Position numbers and translations under genes: made by a program. Positions 52,022 to 60,633 of a DNA stretch of 64,000 nucleotides are shown here, one piece after another (within the stretch, counting starts at the first letter, position 1; the number at the start of each line of letters is the position of its first letter). The DNA comes from Sphingomonas pituitosa NBRC 102491 (lineage in GTDB: Bacteria > Pseudomonadota > Alphaproteobacteria > Sphingomonadales > Sphingomonadaceae), in NCBI RefSeq assembly GCF_001598435.1, contig NZ_BCYY01000008.1, positions 1 to 64,000 on the forward strand, written 5' to 3'. The notes beneath the pieces are model-generated. The model was not told the DNA's origin and did no database searches. It saw only the letters and a list, made by a program, of their open reading frames with translations.

Positions 52022-52710
52022 CACTTTACCTTTTCCTTTGCCAGGAACTCGGCCTCGGCGGCCGATCGCGCAGCAACCAGCGCCGGCCCGTTCGCCTTGC
52101 TGAGCTGGGCGCCCCACGCCCTGCTGGCTTCGGTGACCTTGGCGTTGACCAGCTGCATCTTCTTCGCCGCCGAACTGGCGCCGAAGGCGGTGATCGCAGG
52201 ATAATCATCGGCGGTCAGGTCTGACACCGCCGCCTGCACCGCCGTCTTCTGCCCTTCCTCGACGCTGGTCGCACCCTTTTCGAGGAGCGCCGCATTGGCA
52301 CGGGCACGCATCTTTACGCCGGTGGGGCTTTCGAAGAAGGTGATCGTGTCGACGATCTCTTCCGGCTCCAGTTCGTCGCGCACCACTTCCCCCAGCTGCT
52401 CCCGCAGGCTTGGCAGGTCCGCGGTCGCCAGCCGGGCGATTTCCTTCGAGACGCGATCGGCGACGAAATCCTGCATCCCGGGATGCGCGTCGTATCGCGC
52501 CTTCACCTCTGCGTTCGCCGCCAGGCTCAACGCGAAAGCCTGGCGGAAGCCGACACCGATCAGCGCTGGTATCTTTGATTCGGGAATGAGCAGGCCGGCC
52601 AGTCGCGCCGCGTCGCCGGCCTGCGGCGCACGGGTCTCCGGCGGAGTCTGCGCGAAGGCGAGGCTGGGCGTCCCCAGCGCCATCAGCAGCGCGGCAGCGA
52701 GCGGCTTCAT
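52021..52710 (-). CDS. Exported DUF2059-like protein (first copy)
   Basis: A 229-residue protein with a signal peptide (MKPLAAALLMALGTPSLAFAQ). The helical body contains LEPEEIVDTITFFESPTGVKMRARANAAL, the DUF2059-type motif (helix, F-F-x-S/T-P-x-G). It resembles the adjacent 51275 product in layout, so an old duplication is likely. No enzymatic motif is visible. Its ATG at 52710 overlaps the gltD stop (ATGA, 4 nt) and its own stop overlaps the next start. It is therefore firmly within the glutamate synthase operon. Confidence 0.82.
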   Translation of the reverse strand: MKPLAAALLMALGTPSLAFAQTPPETRAPQAGDAARLAGLLIPESKIPALIGVGFRQAFALSLAANAEVKARYDAHPGMQDFVADRVSKEIARLATADLPSLREQLGEVVRDELEPEEIVDTITFFESPTGVKMRARANAALLEKGATSVEEGQKTAVQAAVSDLTADDYPAITAFGASSAAKKMQLVNAKVTEASRAWGAQLSKANGPALVAARSAAEAEFLAKEKVK

Positions 52711-54167
52711 GCCAGGCTAGCCGCACGCGCAGGAGCAGCTGCCGCCTTGGCATGCGCCTTCATCCACGCATGCATGTGCGCGGCCACGTCGCGGCCGTCG
52801 CGGATCGCCCAGACGACCAGGCTCGCGCCCCGGACGATGTCGCCGGCGGCGAACACGCCGTCCATGCTGGTCATCATCGTCTTGCCGTCGGTGCGCAGCG
52901 TGCCCCAGCGGGTGACGCCCAGTTCCTCGGTGCCGAACAGCTTGGGCAGGTCCTCGGGCTCGAAGCCGAGCGCCTTGATGACGAGGTCGGCCGGCATCTG
53001 CATCGCCCCGCCCGGATCGACCTCCGGCGCACGGCGGCCCGAGGCGTCGGGCGCGCCCAGCCGCATCTTGGAGGCGCGGACACCGCTCACCTGCTCGGTG
53101 CCCTCGAACGCCTCGGGCGCGGAGAGCCAGACGAACTCGACGCCTTCCTCCTCGGCATTGGCGACTTCGCGCTGCGAGCCCGGCATGTTCGCGCGGTCGC
53201 GGCGGTAAAGGCACTTCACCGATGCCGCACCCTGGCGGATCGCGGTGCGGACGCAGTCCATCGCCGTATCGCCGCCGCCGATGACGACGACATGCTTGCC
53301 GAGCGCGTTGAGGCTGCCGTCCTCGAACGCGGGCACGCTGTCGCCGAAGCTCTTGCGGTTGGAGGCGGTGAGGTAATCGAGCGCATCGACCACGCCCTTC
53401 GCACCCACGCCCGGCGCCTTGATGCCGCGGGGCTTGTAGACGCCGGTGGCGACCAGGATCGAATCGTGTCGCTGGCGGAGCTCGCCCAGCGTCGCATCGC
53501 GGCCGACCTCGAAATTGCGGTGGAAGACGATGCCGCCCTCCTCCAGCCGCTGGACCCGGCGCATCACGACATCCTTCTCCAGCTTGAAGCCGGGGATGCC
53601 ATAGGTGAGCAGCCCGCCCGAGCGATCGTAGCGATCGTAGACATGGACGGCATAGCCGTAGCCGCGCAGATATTCGGCGGCAGCGAGACCCGCAGGTCCT
53701 GCGCCGATGATGCCGACCGACTGACCGCGGTCGCGCCCGACCTGCACCGGCTCCACCCAGCCCTCGGCCCAGGCGGTGTCGGTGATGAACTTCTCGACCG
53801 AGCCGATCGTCACCGCGCCGTGGCCGGAGAATTCGATCACGCAATTGCCTTCGCACAGTCGGTCCTGCGGGCAGATGCGACCGCAGATCTCGGGCATGGT
53901 CGAGGTGCTGTTGGAGAGTTGATAGGCTTCCTGCAGCCGCCCTTCGGCGGTCAGGCGCAGCCAGTCCGGGATATGGTTGTGCAGCGGGCAGTGCACCGAA
54001 CAATAGGGCACGCCGCACTGGCTGCAGCGCCCGGCCTGCGATTCCGCGTCGGGCACCGCATAGCGGTCCGCGATCTCGCGAAAGTCTTCCGCACGCAGCT
54101 GGGCGGGGCGCTTTGCCGGATACGCCTGCGCGCGTCCGACGAATTTGAGCATGGGATCGTCAGCCAT
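52707..54167 (-). CDS. gltD: Glutamate synthase (NADPH) small subunit
   Basis: A 486-residue flavoprotein that passes electrons from NADPH to GltB. Two N-terminal [4Fe-4S] cysteine sets are seen (CSQCGVPYCSVHCP and CGRICPQDRLCEGNC). They are followed by the FAD motif GAGPAGLAAAEYLRGYGY and the NADPH motif VVIGGGDTAMDC. The C-terminal GVFAAGDIVRGASLVVWAI is also present. First gene of the operon, with the promoter expected in 54168-54289. It is coupled by ATGA to the first DUF2059 gene. Confidence 0.96.
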   Translation of the reverse strand: MADDPMLKFVGRAQAYPAKRPAQLRAEDFREIADRYAVPDAESQAGRCSQCGVPYCSVHCPLHNHIPDWLRLTAEGRLQEAYQLSNSTSTMPEICGRICPQDRLCEGNCVIEFSGHGAVTIGSVEKFITDTAWAEGWVEPVQVGRDRGQSVGIIGAGPAGLAAAEYLRGYGYAVHVYDRYDRSGGLLTYGIPGFKLEKDVVMRRVQRLEEGGIVFHRNFEVGRDATLGELRQRHDSILVATGVYKPRGIKAPGVGAKGVVDALDYLTASNRKSFGDSVPAFEDGSLNALGKHVVVIGGGDTAMDCVRTAIRQGAASVKCLYRRDRANMPGSQREVANAEEEGVEFVWLSAPEAFEGTEQVSGVRASKMRLGAPDASGRRAPEVDPGGAMQMPADLVIKALGFEPEDLPKLFGTEELGVTRWGTLRTDGKTMMTSMDGVFAAGDIVRGASLVVWAIRDGRDVAAHMHAWMKAHAKAAAAPARAASLA

Positions 54168-54202
54168 GCCGACCCCCTACAGGAGGGAGGCCGAACGATA
54201 AA

Positions 54203-54217
54203 GACAGTAATGCTGTC
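54203..54217 (-). promoter_or_regulatory. Putative operator upstream of gltD
   Basis: GACAG-TAATG-CTGTC is a 15-bp inverted repeat 36 bp upstream of the gltD ATG. It lies beside an AT-rich TATATA box at about 54219-54224 that could be the -10 region on the minus strand. The arms are only 5 bp, so support is modest. Confidence 0.4.
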
Positions 54218-54289
54218 CTATATACTTTTTGGGGCGGAAATATCAGCTCGAAAGCGCGAAAACATCACCCATTAAGGTCCGCTCCGGCC

Positions 54290-55096
54290 CTATCGCATCG
54301 ACAGCCAAATCAGCGCGGCAGTTCCCGCAACAATGCGATAGAGTGCAAAGGGCGTGAAGCCATGTTTGCTCACGATGCCGACAAACCATTTGATGACCGC
54401 GAGCGCAACGACGAACGCCACGACGAAGCCAACGCCGATCTCACCCCAGCCCACGCCGCTGGTGGCCAGCATCTCGCGATTCTTGAGCAGCTCGAGTGCC
54501 GTGGCGCCCAGCATCGTCGGAATGGCGAGGAAGAAGCTGAACTCGGCCGCGGTGCGCCGCTCGACGCCCAGCGACAGCGCACCCATGATCGTCGCGCCCG
54601 AGCGACTGACGCCCGGCACCATCGCCAGACACTGGACGAACCCGATGCCGATCACGCGCACCACCGGGATCTCGGCGATGCCGTGGATCGTGGCGGACTT
54701 GACCAGCCGCTCGATCACCAGGATCGCGACGCCGCCGACGATCAGCGCCCAGGCGACCACCTTGGGCGCGCCGAGCAGCGCCTCGATATGCTTGTGGAGC
54801 GCGAGGCCGATTACCGCGGCGGGGATGAAGGCGATCAGCAGGTTGCGCACGAACCGCAGCGACACCGGGTTCAGCTTCAGAAGCCCTTCGAGCACCGCCC
54901 AGAAGGTGCGCCAGTAGAGCACCACCACCGCCAGGATCGAACCGAGCTGGATCACGACGTTGAACATCGCCCAGCGCGCCGAATCATAGCCCATCAGCTC
55001 GCTGGCGAGGATCAGGTGCCCCGTCGAGGAAACCGGCAGGAACTCGGTAACGCCTTCGACGATGCCGAGCAGGATCGCCACCAACAGCGTGGTCAT
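54290..55096 (-). CDS. uppP: Undecaprenyl-diphosphatase (BacA type)
   Basis: A 268-residue inner membrane enzyme with about eight hydrophobic segments. The two catalytic signatures are GIVEGVTEFLPVSSTGHLIL near the N-terminus and MVPGVSRSGATIMGAL in the second half. It dephosphorylates undecaprenyl pyrophosphate to recycle the lipid carrier for peptidoglycan and other surface polymers. AAGGAG lies 8 nt upstream of the ATG, and immediately before it is a strong hairpin. It follows the NDUFA9-like gene by 70 bp. Confidence 0.95.
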   Translation of the reverse strand: MTTLLVAILLGIVEGVTEFLPVSSTGHLILASELMGYDSARWAMFNVVIQLGSILAVVVLYWRTFWAVLEGLLKLNPVSLRFVRNLLIAFIPAAVIGLALHKHIEALLGAPKVVAWALIVGGVAILVIERLVKSATIHGIAEIPVVRVIGIGFVQCLAMVPGVSRSGATIMGALSLGVERRTAAEFSFFLAIPTMLGATALELLKNREMLATSGVGWGEIGVGFVVAFVVALAVIKWFVGIVSKHGFTPFALYRIVAGTAALIWLSMR

Positions 55097-55110
55097 GCGG
55101 GAGACTCCTT

Positions 55111-55137
55111 CAGGGGGTCGCGCCGGGCGACCCCCTG
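55111..55137 (-). promoter_or_regulatory. Strong hairpin abutting the uppP ribosome-binding site
   Basis: Arms CAGGGGGTCGC and GCGACCCCCTG form a perfect 11-bp stem with a 5-nt loop. On the minus-strand mRNA the stem ends directly before AAGGAG of uppP. There is no T-tract, so it is more likely an mRNA stabiliser or processing structure than a terminator. Confidence 0.55.
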
Positions 55138-55166
55138 CAAGGCGCCGCCCGGCAGGGGGAACGGGA

Positions 55167-56102
55167 TCAGGCGGTCGCGCGGAAGCGGCTGAAGCGGCCG
55201 GCCTGGCGGAAACGCACCAGCCAGGTCGGCGCCACCGTCGCCATCGGCGTCGGCGTCACGCCCAGCGCGGCGAGCCCCTCGGCACCCGCCGGCACGACAT
55301 TATCGGCCTGCAGCATCGCGAACTGGTCGCGGGTGATCGGCGTCCCCGGCAGCGCGGCGATCAGCCCGGCAAGCGAATCGGGAAGCTCCACGAAATGCGG
55401 CTTGCGGCCGATCGCGCCGGCGATCCAGCGGAGCAGCGCCGACATGCTCAGCACGTCCGGCCCGCCCAGCGTGTAGGTCTTGCCGCCATGCGCTGCCGGA
55501 TCGGCGAGCGCCGCGGTGATCGCGTGCGCGACGTCGGCCACGAACACCGGCTGGAACCTGGTCTCGCCGCGGACGACGGGGACGATGTTCAGCGGGGCGC
55601 CGGTGATCATCCCGGCGAAGCGGTTCACGAACGCATCCTCGCGACCGAACACGATCGAGGGACGCAGGATCGTGGCACCCGGGAAGGCGGCGAGCACGGC
55701 CTGCTCGCCGGCCGCCTTGCTGCGGCCATAGGCGGAGGGCGACGCCGCATCGGCACCCAGCGCCGAGATGTGCACCAGCGCCGCTGCCCCGGCGGCTTTC
55801 GCCGCTTCGGCGACGTTGCGCGCGCCGTCGACATGGACCTTCTCGAAATCGCCCGACAGGATGCCGACGAAGTTCACCACGGCGTCGCTGCCCTGCAAGG
55901 CGCGGGCGAGCGTTTCGGGCCTGGTGATGTCGCCCACGACGAGCTGGGTCTGTCCCAGATTGCCCTGGGTCTTGAGGAACCAGGCGTCGCGGGGCTTGCG
56001 CTCGACGACGCGGACACGCGCGCCGGCGGCGAGCAGCTCCTGCGCCACGTAGCGGCCCAGAAAGCCACCACCGCCGATCAGGGTTACCAGCCGATCCTTC
56101 AT
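55167..56102 (-). CDS. NDUFA9-like NAD(P)-binding epimerase-fold protein
   Basis: A 311-residue atypical SDR. The N-terminal Rossmann motif is VTLIGGGGFLGRYVAQELL. It continues VERKPRDAWFLKTQGNLGQTQLVVGDIT, VNFVGIL, and the YGRSKAAGEQAV active-site-like segment. This is the complex-I NDUFA9 subunit-family pattern of alphaproteobacteria. The role in bacteria (complex I assembly or accessory) is inferred only from mitochondrial homology. The ATG at 56102 has GAGG 6 nt upstream and is preferred over 56114 or the frame extending to 56207. Confidence 0.87.
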   Translation of the reverse strand: MKDRLVTLIGGGGFLGRYVAQELLAAGARVRVVERKPRDAWFLKTQGNLGQTQLVVGDITRPETLARALQGSDAVVNFVGILSGDFEKVHVDGARNVAEAAKAAGAAALVHISALGADAASPSAYGRSKAAGEQAVLAAFPGATILRPSIVFGREDAFVNRFAGMITGAPLNIVPVVRGETRFQPVFVADVAHAITAALADPAAHGGKTYTLGGPDVLSMSALLRWIAGAIGRKPHFVELPDSLAGLIAALPGTPITRDQFAMLQADNVVPAGAEGLAALGVTPTPMATVAPTWLVRFRQAGRFSRFRATA

Positions 56103-56200
56103 CTTGCGCCTCATTGCCTCGCCAACGTGCGGCCCCAATGCCGTGCCAAGGGCTAAACGGCAAGCGCGACGCGAAGTCCAACATTTTTCGCAAAAAGTCG

Positions 56201-56229
56201 TTGACACCCCCCGCGAACCTCCACTAGAG
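56201..56229 (+). promoter_or_regulatory. Housekeeping promoter of tRNA-Leu
   Basis: A consensus -35 TTGACA (56201-56206) and a -10 CTAGAG (56224-56229) are separated by 17 bp, placing the transcript start about 10 nt before the tRNA 5' end. Confidence 0.65.
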
Positions 56230-56246
56230 GCGCCGGCCTACCCCGT

Positions 56247-56333
56247 GCCCAGATGGCGGAATTGGTAGACGCACCAGCTTCAGGTGCTGGCGATCGCAAG
56301 GTCGTGGAGGTTCGAGTCCTCTTCTGGGCACCA
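56247..56333 (+). tRNA. tRNA-Leu (anticodon CAG)
   Basis: An 87-nt class II tRNA. The acceptor arms GCCCAGA / TCTGGGC pair, the anticodon stem CCAGC / GCTGG holds loop TTCAGGT (anticodon CAG), and there is a long variable arm, as in tRNA-Leu. The T-arm contains GTTCGAGTC, and the CCA end is encoded at 56331-56333. It reads CUG codons. Confidence 0.97.
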
Positions 56334-56352
56334 TTTTCCTTCCGAGGAAAAT
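56333..56352 (+). terminator. Hairpin directly after tRNA-Leu
   Basis: ATTTTCCT-TCCG-AGGAAAAT is a perfect 8-bp stem on a tetraloop starting at the last tRNA base. No T-run follows. It probably supports 3' processing or termination of the tRNA transcript. Confidence 0.55.
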
Positions 56353-56491
56353 AGACGCCGTTGCGCCGCGGGATGTGGCAGCAGCGAGCTGCTTCGGCTG
56401 AACGACCAGCGCTACGTACCACGGCATGCCGTATGCCTCACAGCAGGCGGTGCTGTACGGGCTGTTTGCCGACAGCAGCACCGGTCGCCGA

Positions 56492-57253
56492 TCATTCCTC
56501 CCCGCGCAGCCCCGCCGACACCGTGGCAAGATCCGTCGCCGCATCCACCGGGGTGCCGCGCTGGCGCCGCTCGGAGTAGCGATCGACCAGCTGGTCCGCG
56601 TGCGGCCGCAGCAGGACGGTGAAGCGTACCAGTTCCTCCATCACATCCACGATACGGTCGTAATAGCTGGACGGCTTCATGCGCCCGGCCTCGTCGAACT
56701 CCTGATAGGCCATGGCGATGGAGGACTGGTTCGGAATCGTGAACATCCGCATCCAGCGCCCCAGCAGCCGCAGCGTGTTCACCGCGTTGAACGACTGGGA
56801 GCCACCGGACACCTGCATCACGGCCAGCGTGCGGCCCTGGGTCGGACGCATGCCTTTCATCTCCAGCGGGAGATGGTCGATCTGCGCCTTCATGATGCTC
56901 GTGACGGCGCCGTGGCGCTCCGGGCTGCACCAGACCTGCCCTTCGGACCATAGCGACAGCGCGCGCAGTTCGCGGACGGCGGGATGGTCGTCGCCGCGGA
57001 TCTGGTCGGGCAAGGGCAGGTCGGACGGATCGAAGATGCGGGTCTCGGCGCCGAAGTAGCGGAGCAGCCGCGCCGCCTCTTCCACCGCCAGCCGGGAGAA
57101 GGAGCGCTCCCGCAGCGAGCCGTAGAGCAGCAGGATACGCGGCGGCGGCTGATCGGTCGCAAGGCCCTGCGCGGGTCGGCGATGGGCGAAGGCCGGGTCG
57201 AGCGCCGGCAGCGCATCGGGCTCGGGCAGGATTCGCAGGCGTTCGAAGGTCAT
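56492..57253 (-). CDS. arsH: Arsenical resistance NADPH-dependent FMN reductase ArsH
   Basis: A 253-residue flavodoxin-like enzyme. The FMN phosphate loop [44 protein letters not shown] and [31 protein letters not shown] are ArsH hallmarks. It confers resistance to organoarsenicals and other oxidants. It is the last gene of the ars operon, 46 bp after acr3. AAGGA lies 6 nt before the ATG at 57253. Confidence 0.95.
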   Translation of the reverse strand: MTFERLRILPEPDALPALDPAFAHRRPAQGLATDQPPPRILLLYGSLRERSFSRLAVEEAARLLRYFGAETRIFDPSDLPLPDQIRGDDHPAVRELRALSLWSEGQVWCSPERHGAVTSIMKAQIDHLPLEMKGMRPTQGRTLAVMQVSGGSQSFNAVNTLRLLGRWMRMFTIPNQSSIAMAYQEFDEAGRMKPSSYYDRIVDVMEELVRFTVLLRPHADQLVDRYSERRQRGTPVDAATDLATVSAGLRGEE

Positions 57254-57299
57254 CCACCATCCTTGGCGAGGGAGGGACAGGCGGGGCCCGGGCGCCGGG

Positions 57300-58373
57300 T
57301 CACGCGGCTGCCCCGCGCTCGTACCAGCCGCGCGTGCGCTTCGCGATGGCGACCACCGACAGCATCACCGGCACCTCGACGAGCACGCCGACCACCGTCG
57401 CCAGCGCGGCGCCCGATTTCAGGCCGAACAGCGAAATGGCGGCCGCTACCGCGAGCTCGAAGAAGTTCGACGCACCAATCAGCGCGGCCGGCGCCGCGAC
57501 GCACCACGCAACCCCGAAGCGACGGGACAGCCAATAGGCCAGGCCGGCGTTCAGATAGACCTGGAGCAGGATCGGGACGGCGAGCAGCGCGATCACGCCC
57601 GGCTGCGCCACGATCTGCTCGCCCTGGAATCCGAACAGCAGCACCAGCGTGGCGAGCAACGCCACCAGCGACACCGGGCCGAGCGTCGCCAGCAGGCGAT
57701 CCAGCGCGGCTTGCCCGCCATTGGCCAGGATCCCCCGGTGAACCAGCTGCGCCACGATCACCGGTGCGACGATGTAAAGCGCCACCGACAGCAACAGCGT
57801 GTCCCAGGGCACCGCGACCGAGGCGACGCCGAGGAGCAGGGCGACCAGCGGGGCGAACAGAAAGACCATGATCAAGTCGTTCAGCGCCACCTGGCTGAGC
57901 GTGTAGGTAGGCTCGCCGTCGCACAGGTTGGACCAGACGAACACCATCGCCGTGCAAGGGGCCGCCGCCAGCAGCACCAGTCCGGCGATATAGGCGGGAG
58001 GCGAGCCGGACGGCAGCAACGGCGCGAACAGCCAGCCGATGAACACCGCGCCGAGCAGCGCCATCGAGAACGGCTTCACCGCCCAGTTGATGAACAGCGT
58101 GACGCCGACGCCCTTCCAGTGCCGCCGGACGGCACCCAGCGCGCCGAAGTCGATCTTGAGCAGCATGGGGATGATCATCAGCCAGATCAGGCCCGCCACC
58201 ACCAAGTTGACATGGGCGAGCTCCGCACCGGCGATGGTGCCGAACAGCGCCGGCAGCAGGCGGCCCAGGCCGATGCCCGCGACGATGCAGAGCGCCACCC
58301 ACAGGCTGAGATAGCGCTCGAAAACGCCCATCGCGGGACGCGGCGGGCGCCCGGCCGCCACCTCCCCTGCCAT
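57300..58373 (-). CDS. acr3: ACR3-type arsenite efflux transporter
   Basis: A 357-residue inner membrane carrier with ten predicted hydrophobic segments. ACR3 signatures include [58 protein letters not shown] with the functional Cys, and [16 protein letters not shown]. It expels arsenite using the proton gradient. The ATG at 58371-58373 overlaps the arsC stop by one base (TGATG), and it is also within the ars operon. Confidence 0.95.
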   Translation of the reverse strand: MAGEVAAGRPPRPAMGVFERYLSLWVALCIVAGIGLGRLLPALFGTIAGAELAHVNLVVAGLIWLMIIPMLLKIDFGALGAVRRHWKGVGVTLFINWAVKPFSMALLGAVFIGWLFAPLLPSGSPPAYIAGLVLLAAAPCTAMVFVWSNLCDGEPTYTLSQVALNDLIMVFLFAPLVALLLGVASVAVPWDTLLLSVALYIVAPVIVAQLVHRGILANGGQAALDRLLATLGPVSLVALLATLVLLFGFQGEQIVAQPGVIALLAVPILLQVYLNAGLAYWLSRRFGVAWCVAAPAALIGASNFFELAVAAAISLFGLKSGAALATVVGVLVEVPVMLSVVAIAKRTRGWYERGAAA

Positions 58374-58801
58374 CAGCCGACCCTCGTGCCGCTGGCGTCG
58401 ATCACCTGCTCCCCATCCTCCTTCGCAAAGGCGCCGCGCTGCGCGGTCGGCAGCAGGTCCAGCACCGCTTCGGACGGACGGCACAGCTTCACGCCCAGCG
58501 GGCTCACGACCAGCGGACGGTTGATCAGGATCGGATGGGCCATCATCGCATCGATGAGCGCGTCGTCCGCCAGCCCCGCATCGGCCAGGCCCAGCGCCTC
58601 GAAGGGCGCGCCCTTGTCCCGCAGGAGCTGCCGCGGAGTGAGCCCGGCCCGCGCGATCAGCGCGATCAGGAGCGGTCGTGCCGGCGGCGTCTTCAGATAC
58701 TCGACGATATGCGGCTCGATGCCCGCATTGCGGATCATCGCCAGGGCATTGCGGGACGTGCCGCATTCCGGGTTGTGGTAGATGATGACGTCCATGGACA
58801 T
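58373..58801 (-). CDS. arsC: Arsenate reductase (glutaredoxin type)
   Basis: A 142-residue thioredoxin-fold enzyme. The catalytic Cys lies in YHNPECGTSRNAL, and the family motif NRPLVV is followed by G-V-K-LCRPSEAVLDLL. It reduces arsenate to arsenite with glutathione/glutaredoxin, supplying the substrate of ACR3. The ATG at 58801 has AAGGAG 6 nt upstream. It is coupled to acr3 (TGATG) and 11 bp after arsR. Confidence 0.95.
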   Translation of the reverse strand: MSMDVIIYHNPECGTSRNALAMIRNAGIEPHIVEYLKTPPARPLLIALIARAGLTPRQLLRDKGAPFEALGLADAGLADDALIDAMMAHPILINRPLVVSPLGVKLCRPSEAVLDLLPTAQRGAFAKEDGEQVIDASGTRVG

Positions 58802-58812
58802 GGCGTGCTCCT

Positions 58813-59142
58813 TCAGCAGCAGGCGAGTTCGGCAGCGAGCGGCTCGCACAGCTCCGGGCGTCCCTGGCAGCAGTCCTTGGCCAGGAAGAGCGTGAGCACC
58901 CGAAGGCGCCCGAGATTGGCCCGATAGACGATCGACCGGCTCCTGCGCTCCGCCGTCACCAGCCCGGCGCGGGCGAGCACGGCGAGGTGCGTCGACATGG
59001 TGTTCTGGGGCACCCCCATCTGCCGCGCGATTTCCCCCGCAGGAAGGCCTTCGGGTTCATGTCGGACGAGCAGGCGGAAGGCATCGAGGCGCGTTGCCTG
59101 CGCCAATCCGGCCAATGCTGCGGTGGCGGAATCCATATCCAT
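58813..59142 (-). CDS. arsR: ArsR-family arsenic-responsive repressor
   Basis: A 109-residue winged-helix repressor. The DNA-recognition helix lies in MGVPQNTMSTHLAVLARAGLV. The C-terminus is rich in cysteine (C91, C92, C99, C108, C109 in DCCQGRPELCEPLAAELACC), consistent with a C-terminal As(III) site like that of AfArsR rather than the E. coli helix-5 site. First gene of arsR-arsC-acr3-arsH. A 16-bp inverted repeat covers the leader directly upstream of the ATG at 59142. The other in-frame start at 59136 is two codons downstream. Confidence 0.94.
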   Translation of the reverse strand: MDMDSATAALAGLAQATRLDAFRLLVRHEPEGLPAGEIARQMGVPQNTMSTHLAVLARAGLVTAERRSRSIVYRANLGRLRVLTLFLAKDCCQGRPELCEPLAAELACC

Positions 59143-59144
59143 AT

Positions 59145-59160
59145 ATCGGGAATAACCGAT
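59145..59160 (-). promoter_or_regulatory. Putative ArsR operator
   Basis: ATCGG-gaataa-CCGAT forms a 16-bp inverted repeat 2 bp upstream of the arsR ATG, where an autoregulatory site would be expected. The arms are short. Confidence 0.45.
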
Positions 59161-59243
59161 TCCATTGCGCAGGTCGAGGGGAATGCGGCGACCGGCCCGC
59201 TGCGTCGAGCGACGTGCGGGCCGGCCTTGCTCCGTACCGGCGA

Positions 59244-59849
<606 letters not shown>

Positions 59850-59961
59850 GCCATCTACTCCTCTTGGGTGTTCGATGGGACCGGCCTAGCGAATCGCTCC
59901 CGACCGGCGCTGAACCTCGCGGTTCAGTTTCGGTTTAAGCCGGCGCGATAGGCGAGGAATG

Positions 59962-60633
59962 ATGCGGATCCTGCTGGTAGAAGACGACCCCGATCTCGGC
60001 CCCGCCATCGCCCGGGCGCTGCGCGCGGAGCATTGCGCCGTCGATCTGGCAGCCAACGGCATCGATGCACAGCATCTCGGCGAGACCGAAGCCTATGACG
60101 CGGCGGTGCTCGATCTCGGCCTGCCGGGCCGCACGGGCGCCGAGATCCTCGCCGCCTGGCGCGCGGGCGGGCGGGCGCTGCCGGTGCTGGTACTCACCGC
60201 CCGCGAGGCCTGGGCCGACAAGGTCACCGCGTTCAAGGCCGGTGCCGACGATTATCTGACCAAGCCCTTCCGGGTGGAGGAACTGATGATGCGGCTCCGC
60301 GCGCTGGTCCGCCGCGCCGCCGGGCACGCGCAGACCCGGATCACCTGCGGCCCGCTCGCCTTCGAGAGCCAGACCGGCCAGTTCGAACTGGATGGGCTGC
60401 CGCTGAAACTCACCGCATTCGAATGGCGCGTGCTGTCGCAACTGATTCTCCGGCGGGAGGTGGTGATCGAACGGCTCGATCTGCTGGAGCGGGTCTATGA
60501 AGGCGATGCCGACGTCGATTCGAACAGCCTGGAGGTCATCATCGGCCGCCTGCGCCGCAAGATCGGCGCCGAGCGGATCGAAACCGTGCGCGGCCGCGGC
60601 TATCGGCTTACCTGCGGCGGGCAGATGCCATGA
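59962..60633 (+). CDS. OmpR/PhoB-family response regulator
   Basis: A 223-residue two-domain regulator. The receiver has acidic EDD near residues 7-9, phospho-acceptor D51 in AAVLDLGLPG, and Lys in DYLTKPF near 101. The C-terminal winged helix has LTAFEWRVLSQLI and VIIGRLRRKIG, ending VRGRGYRL. GAGGA sits closely before two adjacent ATG codons (59959, 59962), and 59962 has better spacing. It is coupled by ATGA to the kinase gene. It probably controls the divergent OB-fold gene and its own operon from the 112-bp gap. Confidence 0.94.
   Translation: MRILLVEDDPDLGPAIARALRAEHCAVDLAANGIDAQHLGETEAYDAAVLDLGLPGRTGAEILAAWRAGGRALPVLVLTAREAWADKVTAFKAGADDYLTKPFRVEELMMRLRALVRRAAGHAQTRITCGPLAFESQTGQFELDGLPLKLTAFEWRVLSQLILRREVVIERLDLLERVYEGDADVDSNSLEVIIGRLRRKIGAERIETVRGRGYRLTCGGQMP

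Noticed and set aside
56247..59200. Genomic island integrated at tRNA-Leu
   Set aside because: No integrase, no second copy of the tRNA 3' end and no composition shift visible in the window.
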